Below are positions 44,890 to 57,170 of a stretch of 64,000 bases of DNA, in pieces. Every line of letters starts with the position of its first letter. Positions within the stretch are counted from its first letter, which is position 1. The position numbers were made by a program, and so were the translations under genes. Location: contig NC_087075.1 of NCBI RefSeq assembly GCF_026151205.1, positions 8,111,303 to 8,175,302 on the forward strand, read 5' to 3'. The notes beneath the pieces were generated by a model that worked only from the letters and a program-made list of their open reading frames with translations, was not told the origin of the DNA and did not search any database. This DNA is from Bolinopsis microptera. Taxonomy: Eukaryota; Ctenophora; Tentaculata; Lobata; Bolinopsidae.

Positions 44890-45429
44890 TAAAAAAAGGT
44901 GTAAATAGTAGGGTATTTATAAAACACATTATTAGGCCGTCTTAGATCCTGAAATAAGTGCCAGGAGTCAGTGTTGTGGATTATATTACTAATAGTAATA
45001 CTTGCTTTAAAAATTGTAAATAGTTGGATAATTGTAAAACACAGTATTTGGCCGTCTTAGATCCTGAAATTAGTGCCAGGAGTCAGTTTTGTAGGTTATC
45101 TTACTGGCTTTAAGAACTGTAGAATTAAAGTAAAATAAACAACATCTCGAAATTCAGAATCCTTTACTCTTTTGTTTTAATTTTATACTCACTCAATTCT
45201 GTGACAAAGTTAAACTTGTAAATTGCATTTGGACGCTCTGGGTTAAGGTTATCCTTGATCCATGAAAACTTCTGCGTCATGAAAAATTACATTTACAGTG
45301 TCACGTTTGTGGCTAACTAAAGTGCAAAAGCAATTAAATATCTTCCTTCTCAACTTTTCATTGTTTTATGGACTGAGTGATTTTTCGCACTGTCACACAC
45401 ATCTGGTGGCAGCATTGTTCTGAAATTGC

Positions 45430-45464
45430 ATAAAATAGAGTCATCACCACAGCATCCTCACTTT
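45430..45464 (+). promoter_or_regulatory. TATA box and initiator of cathepsin copy 2
   Basis: ATAAAATAG at 45430-45438 and TCACTTT from 45458, identical in sequence and spacing to copy 1. Upstream similarity to copy 1 runs back to about 45,140 (CATCTCGAAATTCAGAATCC). Confidence 0.65.
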
Positions 45465-45482
45465 GAACAATCAACAATCAAC

Positions 45483-46733
45483 ATGAAGATCTTTCTAGTT
45501 ATCTGCCTGGTGGCTGCCTCTCTCGCTGCTGAAGATGTCCTTCGTGGTATTCTCCGATCCCCCAAAGAAACCCTGAAGCTCTACGGGGATTTTAAATCCC
45601 AGGAGCACCTCAAGTTCCTTGCATCTGAAGACCGAATGAGGTTCCGACTCTTCCGATCCAATGCTCAGCTGGTAGCTCAAGCTAACGAGGAGGGAGGATC
45701 TGCCGTATTTGGCCTCAACTTCTTCTCTGCGCTGACTGAAGATGAGAAGCAACAGTACCTTGGACTGAACGTCACTGGACATGACGAGAACCCTATGCAC
45801 GTCGCCTCCTCTTCATTCAGTGCCCCCGAAAAGAAACTCTGGACCAATGAGGGTTTGGTTACAGCAGTAAAGAACCAAGGAAGCTGTGGATCTTGCTGGA
45901 CGTTCGGAGCCGTAGGAGGTTTAGAGACAAGGTACCACGGAGTATCTGGTAAACTGAGGAGTTTCGCAGAGCAGGAATACCTGGACTGTGTCTACGAGGG
46001 GCAGAGGAACGGTTGCAACGGTGGATGGCCTGATAACTGTTACGACTACTCCAAGAAGAACGGTGGAAGGTTGGCTTCAACTGCTGACTATGTATACACT
46101 CAAAAAGATGGTAGTTGCAAAGGTAGCTCGAAACCTGACGCTATGGTGGCTGCTAAAATCAACGGCTACACCAGTGTTAGCCCAACTGAGGCCGCAAACA
46201 TTCAAGCCCTTGCATCAGGCTCCTTGTCCGTCGCTTTCGAAGTGACAAATTACTTCCAACAGTACCGAAATGGCATCATAAAAGACACAACATGCACCGG
46301 GAGACCAAACCACGCCGTCACAGCTGTTGGATACACGTCGAAGTTCGTCCTGGTAAAGAACTCTTGGGGAGGCAGCTGGGGAGATCGTGGATTTGTGAAA
46401 TTCGCTCGAGGCTACCCCTCCAATTGCGGCCTCTTCAAATACAGCAGCTACCCCAAACTTGTTACAACCGGACAGTCTGACAACACTCCTTCTGATAAAG
46501 CCACCGACTACAGACCTTCTGAAGATGATGATGTTAAACCAGACCCTCAACCTAATCCAGACTGCAAAGACAGGGCATCTAATTGTAGGTCCGATTGGTG
46601 CAAGTATGCCAACATAGCCGAGGACTACTGCCAGAAGACTTGTAACAAGTGTGATGGTGGAGATGATGGAGAGTGCCCCAGCGGCACCATTAGATGTTCT
46701 GACGGAGTGTGCCGACACGAACACATGTGCTAG
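45483..46733 (+). CDS. Papain-family cysteine protease with C-terminal ShKT domain, copy 2 (intronless)
   Basis: 416 residues from ATG 45483 to TAG. The signal peptide and propeptide are nearly identical to copy 1 at the protein level. Catalytic motifs are intact: QGSCGSCWTF, NHAVTAVGY, KNSWGGSWGD. It differs from copy 1 mostly in the segment after the propeptide (SAPEKKLWTNEG against SDKKPPTEKLWTNEG), the middle of the protease domain, the acidic linker (one more Pro repeat: KPDPQPNPD) and the ShKT loop, where CRSDWCKYANIAEDYC is shorter than CRYAWCNRGGKWDNIV in copy 1. The last 19 residues (CPSGTIRCSDGVCRHEHMC) are identical in both. Direct paralog of 34,763-36,022, ~10.7 kb away. Confidence 0.93.
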   Translation: MKIFLVICLVAASLAAEDVLRGILRSPKETLKLYGDFKSQEHLKFLASEDRMRFRLFRSNAQLVAQANEEGGSAVFGLNFFSALTEDEKQQYLGLNVTGHDENPMHVASSSFSAPEKKLWTNEGLVTAVKNQGSCGSCWTFGAVGGLETRYHGVSGKLRSFAEQEYLDCVYEGQRNGCNGGWPDNCYDYSKKNGGRLASTADYVYTQKDGSCKGSSKPDAMVAAKINGYTSVSPTEAANIQALASGSLSVAFEVTNYFQQYRNGIIKDTTCTGRPNHAVTAVGYTSKFVLVKNSWGGSWGDRGFVKFARGYPSNCGLFKYSSYPKLVTTGQSDNTPSDKATDYRPSEDDDVKPDPQPNPDCKDRASNCRSDWCKYANIAEDYCQKTCNKCDGGDDGECPSGTIRCSDGVCRHEHMC

Positions 46734-46904
46734 ATCTCAACCATTTCTTGATGTTTACAATTTCATTTGTTTTTGTATCATTTGGCAAGTAACACATTGC
46801 ATTGAAACCTTGTTTTATTAATAGCCTCGGGGAAATATGCACTACAAAAATTGGTACAGAGCTGTGAGGCAACCTGTATACTATACAGTGTATAGTACAC
46901 ATAT

Positions 46905-47065
46905 TACGTAAGTGTATAGTACACATATTACGTAATCAGCTGAGGCCGGGGGGGGGGGGGGGGGGGGTTCCGAATGATTTAGCTATGTCTAAAATGACAC
47001 AATAGCTTTGTGTAAAACTGATTACGGAGGGGGGGGGGGGGGGGGGGGGGGGTGGGGTAAAATTT
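46905..47065. mobile_element. TTACGTAATCAGCTGAGG / poly-G element
   Basis: CACATATTACGTAATCAGCT, a G run of about 20, then GATTTAGCTATGTCTAAAAT and CTGATTACGGAGG with a second, longer G run. The order matches 28,768-28,873 (AATCAGCTGAGGAGG ... AAACTGATTACGGAG), where the G runs are absent. A repeat family with expandable G tracts. Confidence 0.6.
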
Positions 47066-48601
47066 TCAAGATGCATCCTTAACTAATATTTGACCTGACA
47101 TTACATTAGTGTGCTCGTATCGGTAACTGGTTTGCCTAGGTACGTGGAGCCATACGAGGGATCGATATCGTCAGTCCATATAATGTGCGAATTTTCATAT
47201 TTTTAAAACTTAAAAAGCATATTATATCGATGATCCAAACAATTTAAAGGGAAATAAAACAAATGTTTATTCTTGTCCAACGAAAATAAAATTACATAAG
47301 GACAGAGTCATTAGTTTCGAATTTATGACAATAATATCATCAATACATTACAAGCAAAAGTTTTAAATATGTACAATTAATTAGTCAATTGGATCACATT
47401 GCGCAGTGCTTGTTCCATTGCTAGAGGATTACAGCTGAAAAATGCTCTACGAGCAAGAATAGATGACACGAAAAAACCATTAAATACATTCTAGATATCA
47501 TTACAACTAATTGAAGGATGTGCAGAATGAGACCAACAAGAATGTATCAATTAATCAACCATTTTCTGTTTCAGATTTGAAGATAATTAATCATTTTTAT
47601 GTCTTTGAGGGCAAAGTGGCACTTCACGTACCTTATTATGATTTAAATTTTAATTTGACATGCTTTAAAAGAGCCCTTGAGACACACATAACGATAAGAA
47701 TGGAAATTTATTTTATTACATCGATAAGATTTTTAAATCATGTGGCATCACAAATTCAAAAAATCAGTTTTGTCAGATGAAATTTAAGCACACACGAAAG
47801 GTTTTGAATGAATATTATAATTAAAATGTAGCGAAATAATTTATTAAGAGGTCTATAAGGGAAAAATGTGTGAAGATGGAGATTTTCCATAATTTTTACA
47901 GTATATTACAAAAACATATGCAACATCCAGACTCTAGAGTGTGCCAGGTTAAAAATGTGCATAAATTTTTCGCTTCAGAAAACAAGATCGAATAAATTAG
48001 TGAGGCTAAGTGTCTAATTACAAAACATTAAATTCAACTAATTGGTCAATCAAATTGTTAATTAATATTACGACGCATGCTCAAAGCACATTACACCATA
48101 ACTCAAAAAAACCGGAAACCCGAACTGCAAATGCTGAGGAAATAACGATGCTGATGTGTTAAATTAACTAAAATCCTTGTCCATGTTAATAATTTGCTAA
48201 TTGATTGGTTAACAATTTAAGTCGTGCCACGTAAGTCGAAGCAAGCGAGCCAACCGTTATCACTGATTCTTTATTGGGGATCCTTTTTCTTTTTAGTCTG
48301 ACTTACTATGACACCTGGGCAGAAACTTGGTTAAAATTTAAGCCAGAATAGAATGCTTGGGAGGTGGGATTCAATGTATGACTATACAATATTCAATTTA
48401 ACGGAAAAGTAGCTGTGACGTGACTTAACAGTGGTAGTCAAGTTATAAATTATTGTATTTTAAGTGGAAAATTTCATCAATGTTTTAAAGAGCATCATTT
48501 ATGATAACAAAAGCTTTTTTTTATTTAATCAGAAAACAAGAAATCATACCTAAAAAGAAATATATTGAAATAATTGTAATGAATGGCCGCGAAGTTCAGT
48601 T
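47066..48601. other. Intergenic, 3' side of the VAMP gene
   Basis: AT-rich. The 89-codon frame at 47,511-47,780 has no recognisable features. A possible VAMP polyadenylation signal on the minus strand lies near 48,529. Confidence 0.4.
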
Positions 48602-51600
48602 TCAGGTCGAAGTTTCGCGTATGAAAGTGAAAATCTTACCGATTATTACTCCAAGCACAATAACTGCCACCACTCCGATCACTATCATAAACTGAAACAG
48701 AATATTATTATATTTACTGCACACAAGCGACAAAATCAAGATCGACAGCCAAAATTTCTCGCCCAGGTAATTTCTATTATAAAGAAGAAATAAATATAGA
48801 TATATGCTAAGGTAGAAATATTTATTATAAACCAAATCAGGAACCATAAACTAAGATGTAGGTAGTAAGGGACTGATATTCTAAAAACAACATATTAATT
48901 TGAACAGCATGTCATTTAACTTTCGTACCTTGACGTTCTTCCACCACATTTTACGTTTCAACTGCGTTCCAGTCTGGAGAAACTGATTAGCACCAACTTG
49001 CAGAGCATCTGAAAGAATGCACGTGTAATTACCTAATTAATTGGATATCTAATCGTGCAAACATTGCAAGTTGTAAATGGCTGGCTTGACAGTAGAGAAT
49101 TAATTGCCGGTACGTGTTGTAAATTACATTGCGCGCAATAAAAACGTACGTTCGCGCAGACGAGCCAATAATTAAACGTTCGGCGGCTAGTTTGTGAGTG
49201 TAACTGGTATTTGTGTCCCGCATAGAATGCGATCATTTCATTGACACTTTATGTTTCTATTCCATCATGATACAATGTCACTCAGAGAAGTTCCTTCTCG
49301 CTAATTGATCTGACTTATCGTTATAAGACAGTGACTGCAATTCTTATGAATAGCTCTGTCATTAGGGAATTTATCATGACACGCTATTTAACATTACTGT
49401 TTACAGTTTCCTGATATCAAATTTCATCGGGCATGATTTTCAATTTTAGAGGCGAATTTTTGATGATCAACCAAATTTTTCGGGCACAATTGATCAAAAG
49501 GCACTGATCATCGTAAAGCAATTTCCTGGCAGGTGAACTCATCCAATGCTGTGAAAAACAAATACTTTTTCCGTAAAAGACCATGTCAATGATATCGTTA
49601 TGAGTATTGAGTAAGCAAATTTTATCAAACTTGATGCTTTTCTAGGATTAACATATAAACATACTTGAGAATGATAATGTTAGCACCTCAAGTTAGAATT
49701 ATTACATGTACATGTGAGTTGTGACAAAGCTTTCGTATGCATCAAAATAATTAAATTTGGTCAATGTAAAAAATGAGATAAGAAGAAGACCCAAATTATG
49801 TAGTATCTAAGCTTAAGTTAAGATCTCTGAAAATTACAGAAAAGAGCCTCACGGTTTTTCTGCTCGATACGCTAGGAACTCTAAACATACGTTACAAAAA
49901 GTATTTTTGACCGTAGAATCGATTAAAAGTGATCTGGTAACGATTGGATTACTAAGAATCTCTAAAAATCCACAAATTTTAAATCTGTACACTAATGGGT
50001 CCAAGTTACTGCGGACATAGTTCACTATGTGTTTACCGTGTTTGGGTGCCCATCATATTTTACAGATGGGGGCGATATTTTGAACGATTCTATTTTATAT
50101 TCATCTATTGCTGTACTCTGTAAAATTTGAAAAGTATTTAATAAATAGTACATAATTAATTAGACATAGTCAAAGATAGTTTGATATCAATAAATAGGGT
50201 AACGACAATACTTTAGGTGATTCCTATTACTTCTCAGCGCACCCAGAAACTTCATCATACATATTATGTAAACTCATTCAATTAAGTACTGGATTATTGT
50301 ACATTGTATATGTAACGTTCATTGTATATTTTACATTATTGTACAATAAGTACATATTGTAACTTGCATTGTTTTATGTTTTCGAACAGTCAATTCGTTT
50401 AAGAATTCGAATATAAAAGATAATATTAAATAATAACAGAGATAATATATATATAAATAATATAATCTTACCTGAGCGTTCGTTAAGGTTCTGTATTTTA
50501 GAGTCTCTTTCCAGAACTTTATCAATATTATTCCTCATTATCCCCATCACCTGGTCCACCTGATCCTGGGTCTCACGAGTCTGGTAGCCCGCTCCTGATC
50601 TACAGGTTTATTGTTTGTCACGTGACTTATAAATTGTCACGTGATTTATAAATTGTCACGTGACTTATAAATTGTCAAGTGACTTATAAATTGTCACGTG
50701 ACTCATCAATTTTCACGTGACTCATCAATTGTCGCGTGATTTAACTGTTATTGATGATAGCAGTATGTTTGTAGATCGCCAAATGGTTTTGAGGCTATTG
50801 GGAGGCTATTTTAGTATTTTAGTATTTTCATGACAATTACGTTTTTGAAAATTTTCTGCATTCTCCGTGTTTCGTAAAACCCGTGGCCGTAATAGTTTTA
50901 AAATTCACTAAATTAAAATTGTGCATTTTTAACCAATAACCATTAGTAAAGTGTAAAGTGACTAGATAACTTTATAAATTAACTCAATTAACTAAATTAC
51001 TCAGTACTCACCCTCCAAGAAGCTTATCCCTACTGCCATCATTAGCCCTGAAATACAATTATTAAGTAAGTTATAAAAGTAGTACAATACTGAGTAATTA
51101 CCTCAATTTGAGTAAAAGTAATATTATGTCTGTTAAATTCCGTGTACTTTCGGTTTCAGTCAGAACTAAGGATCTAAATTTAAAGATTGTGACTAATTTT
51201 AAATTCTGCTATCTTATCTAGAAGTACGATTCAAAGTGTTATCGTTTGAAAGATTTAATGTGCACTAAAATGTCTAATGATAGAGATTAGAGCGTTTGCT
51301 TTTTTATGAGTAACAGACTTGTAAAGAATTTTAAAAATTAAAAAATCTTAATTTCCCTCGAACTCTATGATTATTAGAAGTCAGAGTACCAGCGTTTTTT
51401 TAGAACGGAGCTTTTAAGATTTAAGAATGTTAACTGTTAACTAACCACCTTTAACAACCACTAACCACCCTTAACAACCACTAACCACCCTTAACAACCA
51501 CTAACCACCCTTAACAACCACTAACCACCCTTAACAACCACTAACCATTTAACAGATATAACGGTACACACATATAATTGACAAGGCCACCAACTGAGGT

Positions 51601-54600
51601 ATCATCACCCGTAACACCCGTTACACCCGTTAATAGCTACTAACCACTAACCACCTTAAGTAACCACTAACCACCTGACATCTGCAGGTATCAGTACACA
51701 TATTGACAAGGCCACTAACCGAGGTATCATATATTACATCACCCGTTACACCTACAGCTACAGCCACCTTACTCAATAGCCCTATCATTTAGCTTTAAGA
51801 GCTTAAAGCACACATCCATATTTGGTATAATTACTGATTAATGAGCTTTTTAGTACAACTCGGCTGTTGCACGAGGGGTGTCACGAGGGGTGTCACGAGG
51901 GGTTTCACGAGGGGTGTCATTATATAGTGCAGGCTGGGGTCCCCTGTAGAGCGTAACTAAACGGTTAGACCTCAGAGTGCAAGTGGGGGTACTAGTGGGG
52001 TTTGGAGGTAATTGTGGGGGTACTAGTGGGGTTTGGAGGTAATTGTGGGGGTACTAGTGGGGTTTGGAGGTAATTGTGGGGGTACTAGTGGGGTTTGGAG
52101 GTAATTGTGGGGGTACTAGTGGGGTTTGGAGGTAATTGTGGGGGTACTAGTGGGGTTTGGAGGTAATTGTGGGGGTACTAGTGGGGTTTGGAGGTAATTG
52201 TGGGGGTACTAGTGGGGTTTGGAGGTAATTGTGGGGGTACTAGTGGGGTTTGGAGGTAATTGTGGGGGTACTGGTGGGGTTTGGAGGTAATTGTGGGGGT
52301 ACTAGTATAGTGGGGTTTGGAGGTAACTGTGGGGGTACTAGTGGGGTTTGGAGGTAATTGTGGGGAAGAATTAGTGGATTTTTGGAATGTTATGTGGAAT
52401 GTGGTAATGATATCATGTGGATTGTTTGGTTGTTTAATTTGAGATATTTTGGAGATGTAAGGGTTGGTCTGTGATGTTAAGTTATTGAGTGGAGAAATTT
52501 TAACGGGACAACAGTATCGAACATGAATTATTGTTATGTGAAGATTATATGTAGAGATACATTTAAAGTTTATAGGGATAATTTTATACCTACACTTTAT
52601 TCAGTAAACAAGTTTAATGTGTGTCGTGTTGAATGTGTTAGATAGCTCTGCAAAACTTAAAGTTGTCAGTTTGTTTCAATGATTAGAAATAGCTCGTTAT
52701 GATCTTCACTGGAGCTGTAATATTAATAAATTTTTAAATTAAAAAAATATATAAAGTAAAATGTCGACACATATTCATTAAATCCATACCTTTATTAATA
52801 TAATAAAAGTGACATATTTTAAAAGGTGCTGTAAATAATGCAGTAACTTATATTGTGGGACTGTTAGCGGTAGCCCTATTTATCGATGAACAGATGTTGA
52901 TTATACACAACTTTTTTGTACATTATTACAAGACGTACACGATATCACAACTTCAAGTCCTTAATATATTATTAAATACTTTCAAAATTTTAGTACAGTA
53001 ATAGATGATCATAAAATAAAACCGTTCGAAAATATTGCCCCAGCTGTAAAATGGGCACCCAAACACGGTAAACACATTGCGAGCTATGTCCGCAATTAAA
53101 TCAACATGTTCCAGACCCATCTAATAAATGAAGTAACTAAATTAGTAATTAGGCACCAAGTTCTTAAATAGCTCTAAGTTTCACGAGATAAAGTGACATC
53201 ACCGATGATTAAATTTAAGTTGTATGAGATTTAAATTTACAATATACTCTCTAAATTTGACTTTTCTATGGAATATAAATAACAATGTTATAAAGGTAGT
53301 ACTAGTATTATCGTTTTAATTGCTAAATTTGTACTCATGAACAGGAATCGACCGGGATTCCCGCTACCGGAATCCCGGTACCGGGATTGGAAATTTTGAG
53401 CTATCCCGGTCCCGGTCCCGGTCAAATGCTGATTTATGATCCCGGTCCCGGTCAATCACTCAAATTTGCCGGGATTTTGACCGGGATCTTTTACATAATT
53501 TCATTCACTGTGATTTTAAGTTTTTCCTTTCATTCTACATTGTGAATTTCATCTTTAAACATCCTCTGAGCCAAATAAAACAATGTTTAAAATTGCTAAA
53601 CAAGTTTGAGTAATAAATTATGATCATGAATTAACCAGTAATCGACCGGAATTCCCGGTACCGGGTTTGGTAATTTGGAGCTATCCCGGTCCCGGTCCCG
53701 GTCCCGGTCAAGTCACATTTTCATCCCGGTCCCGGTCAAATGCTGATTTATGATCCCGGTCCCGGTCCTGGTTAATTCAGGATCTCTGGTCCCGGCCCCG
53801 GTCAATCACTCAAATTTGCCGGGATTTTGACCGGGATCTTTTACATAATTTCATTCACTGTGATTTTAAGTTTTTCCTTTCATTCATTGTGAATTTCATC
53901 TTTAAACATCCTCTGAGCCAAATAAAACAATGTTTAAAATTGCTAAACAAGTTTGAGTAATAAATTATGATCATGAATTAACCAGTAATCGACCGGAATT
54001 CCCGGTACCGGGTTTGGCAATTGGAGCTATCCCGGTCCCGGTCCCGGTCAAGTCACATTTTCATCCCGGTCCCGGTCAAATGCTGATTTATGATCCCGGT
54101 CCCGGTCCTGGTTAATTCAGGATTCTTGGTCCCGGCCTCGGTCCCGGTCAGGCCTGAAATCATGTCCCGGTCGATTCCTGCTTATGAACAAGTTGATAGA
54201 TCAACTTGTTTAGGAGGTATTTGCACTCAGCACTGTATAACTTGCTAATAGTAATAGTTAGTTAACTTAAGCTCATGAGTTAGAAGAAGATAATAATAAA
54301 TTAATACTATTCCAATTAAATTATAAGTTCACCTAGTTCGTTTTACCTTGAACTTTATTTTACCAGTGTAAACAAATTCTTAACATTTGCAGTTTGCACG
54401 TTGGGCAAATTAGGCTTATTTTATGACTTGAAGGAAAATTGTTCAGTAAACCCTATGACCAATAATACGCCCAAGATTATTACTTTAACTTTTCTTTGAG
54501 TTCTGCTGGGAGCTTATTTGGGTGTTATTTGCAGGGGTGAGCTTCATTTAATCCTGTGAAAAACCATCTGTTAATCGATTAATTAATTGATCAATGAATT

Positions 54601-54616
54601 CTAGTTGTACTCACAT
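48602..54616 (-). CDS. Synaptobrevin/VAMP (R-SNARE), start codon split by an intron
   Basis: Minus-strand exons: 5' exon ending at 54615 with the A and T of the start codon, 51047-51012, 50599-50472, 49008-48929, 48691-48602. Phases agree throughout. The product is ~110 residues, usual for VAMPs. A short variable N-terminus (ANDGSRDKLLGGSGAGY) is followed by the SNARE motif with its central Arg (DQVDQVMGIMRNNIDKVLER, then DALQVGANQF), the juxtamembrane KRKMWWKNVK and a single C-terminal membrane anchor (FMIVIGVVAVIVLGVIIG). This is a vesicle v-SNARE for membrane fusion, closest by eye to VAMP1/2/3. At 48640 the sequence ATCG|GTAAG is a good donor, so the tail may be spliced to an unseen exon; without splicing it ends KIFTFIRETST. 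Intron 1 is 3.6 kb and carries minisatellites and a MITE. Confidence 0.9.
50617..50735. repeat. TCACGTGACTTATAAATTG minisatellite
   Basis: About six copies of a ~19-20-bp unit centred on TCACGTGA, starting ~18 bp upstream of VAMP exon 3. Another CACGTG array next to a splice acceptor. Confidence 0.9.
51430..51545. repeat. CTAACCACCCTTAACAACCA minisatellite
   Basis: About six nearly identical 20-bp units; degenerate relatives continue to about 51,680. VAMP intron 1. Confidence 0.9.
51985..52365. repeat. 31-bp GGGGGTACTAGTGGGGTTTG minisatellite, ~12 copies
   Basis: Very homogeneous units (GGGGGTACTAGTGGGGTTTG then GAGGTAATTGT), one with a small insertion (TAGTATAGTGG). The GGGG runs make G-quadruplex formation plausible. 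VAMP intron 1. Confidence 0.95.
52366..53333. other. VAMP intron 1, no feature seen
   Basis: AT-rich intronic DNA. No array or open frame worth calling. Confidence 0.4.
53342..54180. mobile_element. 839-bp CCGGTC-rich MITE with 8-bp target duplication
   Basis: Ends CAGGAATCGACCGGGA and TCCCGGTCGATTCCTG are perfect inverses. Flanks are CTCATGAA (53334-53341) and CTTATGAA (54181-54188), 7 of 8 identical. The interior is ~2.5 tandem copies of a ~330-bp block: CCCGGTCCCGGTC runs, CATCCTCTGAGCC, then TGATCATGAATTAACCAGTA. The CAGG start and 8-bp duplication suggest a hAT-type non-autonomous element. Relatives lie at 11,850-12,120 and in both arms of the 6.7-kb foldback. Confidence 0.8.
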
Positions 54617-55054
54617 CTTAGCAGGTTGCTTTGAGTCAAGGAGGTGGGATTTTTCCTCAGTAGGCTCCAATATGACAGATAAGCATGCGCTAGATTTCTA
54701 AAGAGTAGGTGGTTACAATTTAGAATATAATAAAACGAATATATTATAGATTCTATAAAAACGAATGCAATCACATAACAGTAGTAAATGTAATAAATAG
54801 AACTGTAAATCGAACTAGCTGGAAATCGGGTTTATGGCCTTATCTCTATGTAAGTGCACAATATGTGTTGTAGATAATCAGCAGTTAAAACTGGAACAAG
54901 TCTGGGTCTGAGGAGTATATATTTTGTAACAAACCCACACTAACTAATAATAATTCTAATAACTAGGTAAGAACAATAGATTTTAGTGAAAGTTGAAGTT
55001 CATGATTCATAACTAAGTAAATTTTATAACAAATTAAAGTAATTAAATATGATT

Positions 55055-55057
55055 GAG

Positions 55058-55119
<62 letters not shown>

Positions 55120-55125
55120 GATTGA
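55055..55125. repeat. T12-A~31-(AT)n tract between direct repeats
   Basis: ATGATTGAGTC occurs directly on both sides of a low-complexity block of T, A and AT. This could be the scar of a retroposed or slipped insertion; nothing else is inside. Confidence 0.6.
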
Positions 55126-55217
55126 GTCAAACATCTGGATTATTCTTCATTATCAGATTGAGTGTGGATATTGTAAATTATGGTGAACTGATTGGATTCG
55201 TTATGAAAATAATCACA

Positions 55218-55296
55218 CAGTGGCGTAACTTTGCATGTTAGCATGCACCCGGTCCCCCTGCACAGTAGGGTCAGTGGGCCCTTTGTAACACCACTG
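55218..55296. mobile_element. 79-bp hAT-like MITE remnant
   Basis: CAGTGGCGTAACTTTGCATG at one end and TTTGTAACACCACTG at the other, with CCCCCTGCACAGTAGGGTCA inside. Same family as the 58,690-58,978 element; no target duplication remains. Confidence 0.65.
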
Positions 55297-55404
55297 TACA
55301 AGCTGGGCTGCAACAAGGCACAGTTTAATAACTCAAAATTGGACTCTCATTTTTGTTTGTTTAATCTTTCCAAGACACAATCCCTGATTAGTTCGAATGA
55401 GCTC

Positions 55405-55525
55405 ATACTTGGACGTCATACTTGGACGTCATACTTGGACGTCATACTTGGACCTCATACTTGGACCTCATACTTATACTTAGACCTCATGCTTGGACCT
55501 CATACTTGGACCTCATACTTGGACC
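55405..55525. repeat. CATACTTGGACCT 13-bp tandem array
   Basis: About nine copies of CATACTTGGACCT or CATACTTGGACGT with one variant cluster. Confidence 0.85.
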
Positions 55526-55549
55526 AGATAACAATTGTAGATTGAGGTA

Positions 55550-56275
55550 AAGAGTGATCATGTGATCGCCGCGTGAAGTTTTATAAATGCACGGCGAACC
55601 TTCAAGCTTAAATTATTCACCTTACTGAGGCAGCCAACCGACCAAGGCTTTATTTCTATGATATGATATGTTTTGATTGTTATTAATACCAAAATTTAAA
55701 ACTTGTTTTCCTTATTGAGGCTAGATCCGCATTATGGGAATCGTGCAGAGAGCCCAATTACGGTGTCTTAATTGGGTAATCATTGATTTCCCAATCAATT
55801 TTGCTATAGAGATAAGCAAATTGCTTGATACTTTGATAACTTCGTCATTTTAAATCCGTTTCGCACAATCTTTTCAGATTATATTCTGGATTAATTAATG
55901 TTCTATTGCAATATGTTCCAACAGAGTCTCTAACATGTTCACAAACACAAGTATAAGTAATTGTTGTCGGTATATTGTCTATTATCTGCGTTCTGCTTTC
56001 ATAGTTTCAACAATAGTGAGTTCTAAATATACAGCTTTAAACCGACTACGTATAAATGTATGAAATACCTGACAATCCGTATTCTTATAAATCAAGAGCA
56101 TGAGTAACTCGTGATAGTATGATGTATGATTATTAAAAACTCGTGATCATGTGATCGCTGGGTGAGGTTTTGTGAATGCGCGGTGCACCTTCAAGCTTAA
56201 ATTATTCACCTTACTGAGGCAGCCAACCAACGCACAACTTCATTTCTATGATATGATATGTTTTGATAATTCAAT
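55550..56275 (+). repeat. Pair of ~125-bp direct repeats ~595 bp apart
   Basis: GATCATGTGATCGC ... ACCTTCAAGCTTAAATTATT ... TACTGAGGCAGCCAACC ... ATGATATGATATGTTTTGAT occurs at about 55,556-55,680 and 56,151-56,275. The spacing resembles short LTRs, but no primer-binding site or coding is seen between them. Confidence 0.6.
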
Positions 56276-57170
56276 GTTAATTGGGTTGGCCCCCAAAAAC
56301 TGAATTTTAAAATTTTGGTGACAGAATCCTCGAACAATGAAACATGAAATTTGATGAAACAATAAATTTGATTTTAACACATTTTACAGAATCAACAAAT
56401 TTAGGGGGGATCAACCTCATTTTACCTCATTTTACCTCATCCCAATTTTGCCTTTTTTGGCTGCCCGAATGAGGTAAAATGAGGTAAATTTCGGCAAAAA
56501 TTTTATAGATCATGACTCTCATTCTTAAATAATTTTGCCGATAATCAGGTTAGTTTACTCAAATCAGACATCCTGAGCTACTTGCCAGTGATTTAGTCTT
56601 ATTCATGGTACTGGTAGAGCACAGCAAGGCCGACCAAGACAAAGCTACTTGTCTCTTTGTCTATGTTCCTGAAGGAAATTGGGACAAATTCTAAAGAGGA
56701 ACCGCGAACCCTGATACGGGACAGGGATATAGAGGGGGTTATCTGGCATAGATCGGACTTAGTTCTGACATAGTAGTAGTAACTTAGCAGCAGTAGTAGT
56801 AGTACTAGCAGTAGTAATAGTAGTAGTAGTAGTAGTATAGTAGTAGTAGTAGTAGTAGTAACAGGACTAGTCAAGCAATACTATTTTAGTTTTTTCAAGT
56901 AAAATACGAAATATTAGGTTGGCTTTAAAACGTTTTGGTCAGAAGTGATGATATTAGTATACGATACCAATAATAAAAATTAATGATTTCCTATAAAATA
57001 ATTTGAGTTAATTAGCAAAAAGCAAATATTTGATTTCGATTACAAAAGTTACCTTTAAGTTTTAAACCAAATTGGTACATGATAGAAACCTTTTAATGAA
57101 TTATCTAGTACGTTAACGTTAAGGGGGCAGGGCACAGGAAGGACAAAGTGCAAAGAAACTACTGCTAACT
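56276..57170. repeat. Inverted ACCTCATTTTACCTCATTTT block and (TAG)n array
   Basis: About 56,415-56,490: CCTCATTTTACCTCATTTTA and the inverse GAGGTAAAATGAGGTAAA form a hairpin. 56,770-56,865 is an interrupted TAG trinucleotide array. Otherwise AT-rich. Confidence 0.7.

Noticed and set aside
47511-47780. 89-residue frame as a small gene
   Set aside because: AT-rich codons, no signal peptide, domain or splice context; consistent with chance.
55550-56275. LTR retrotransposon with 125-bp LTRs
   Set aside because: No TG...CA ends, primer-binding site, polypurine tract or coding between the repeats.
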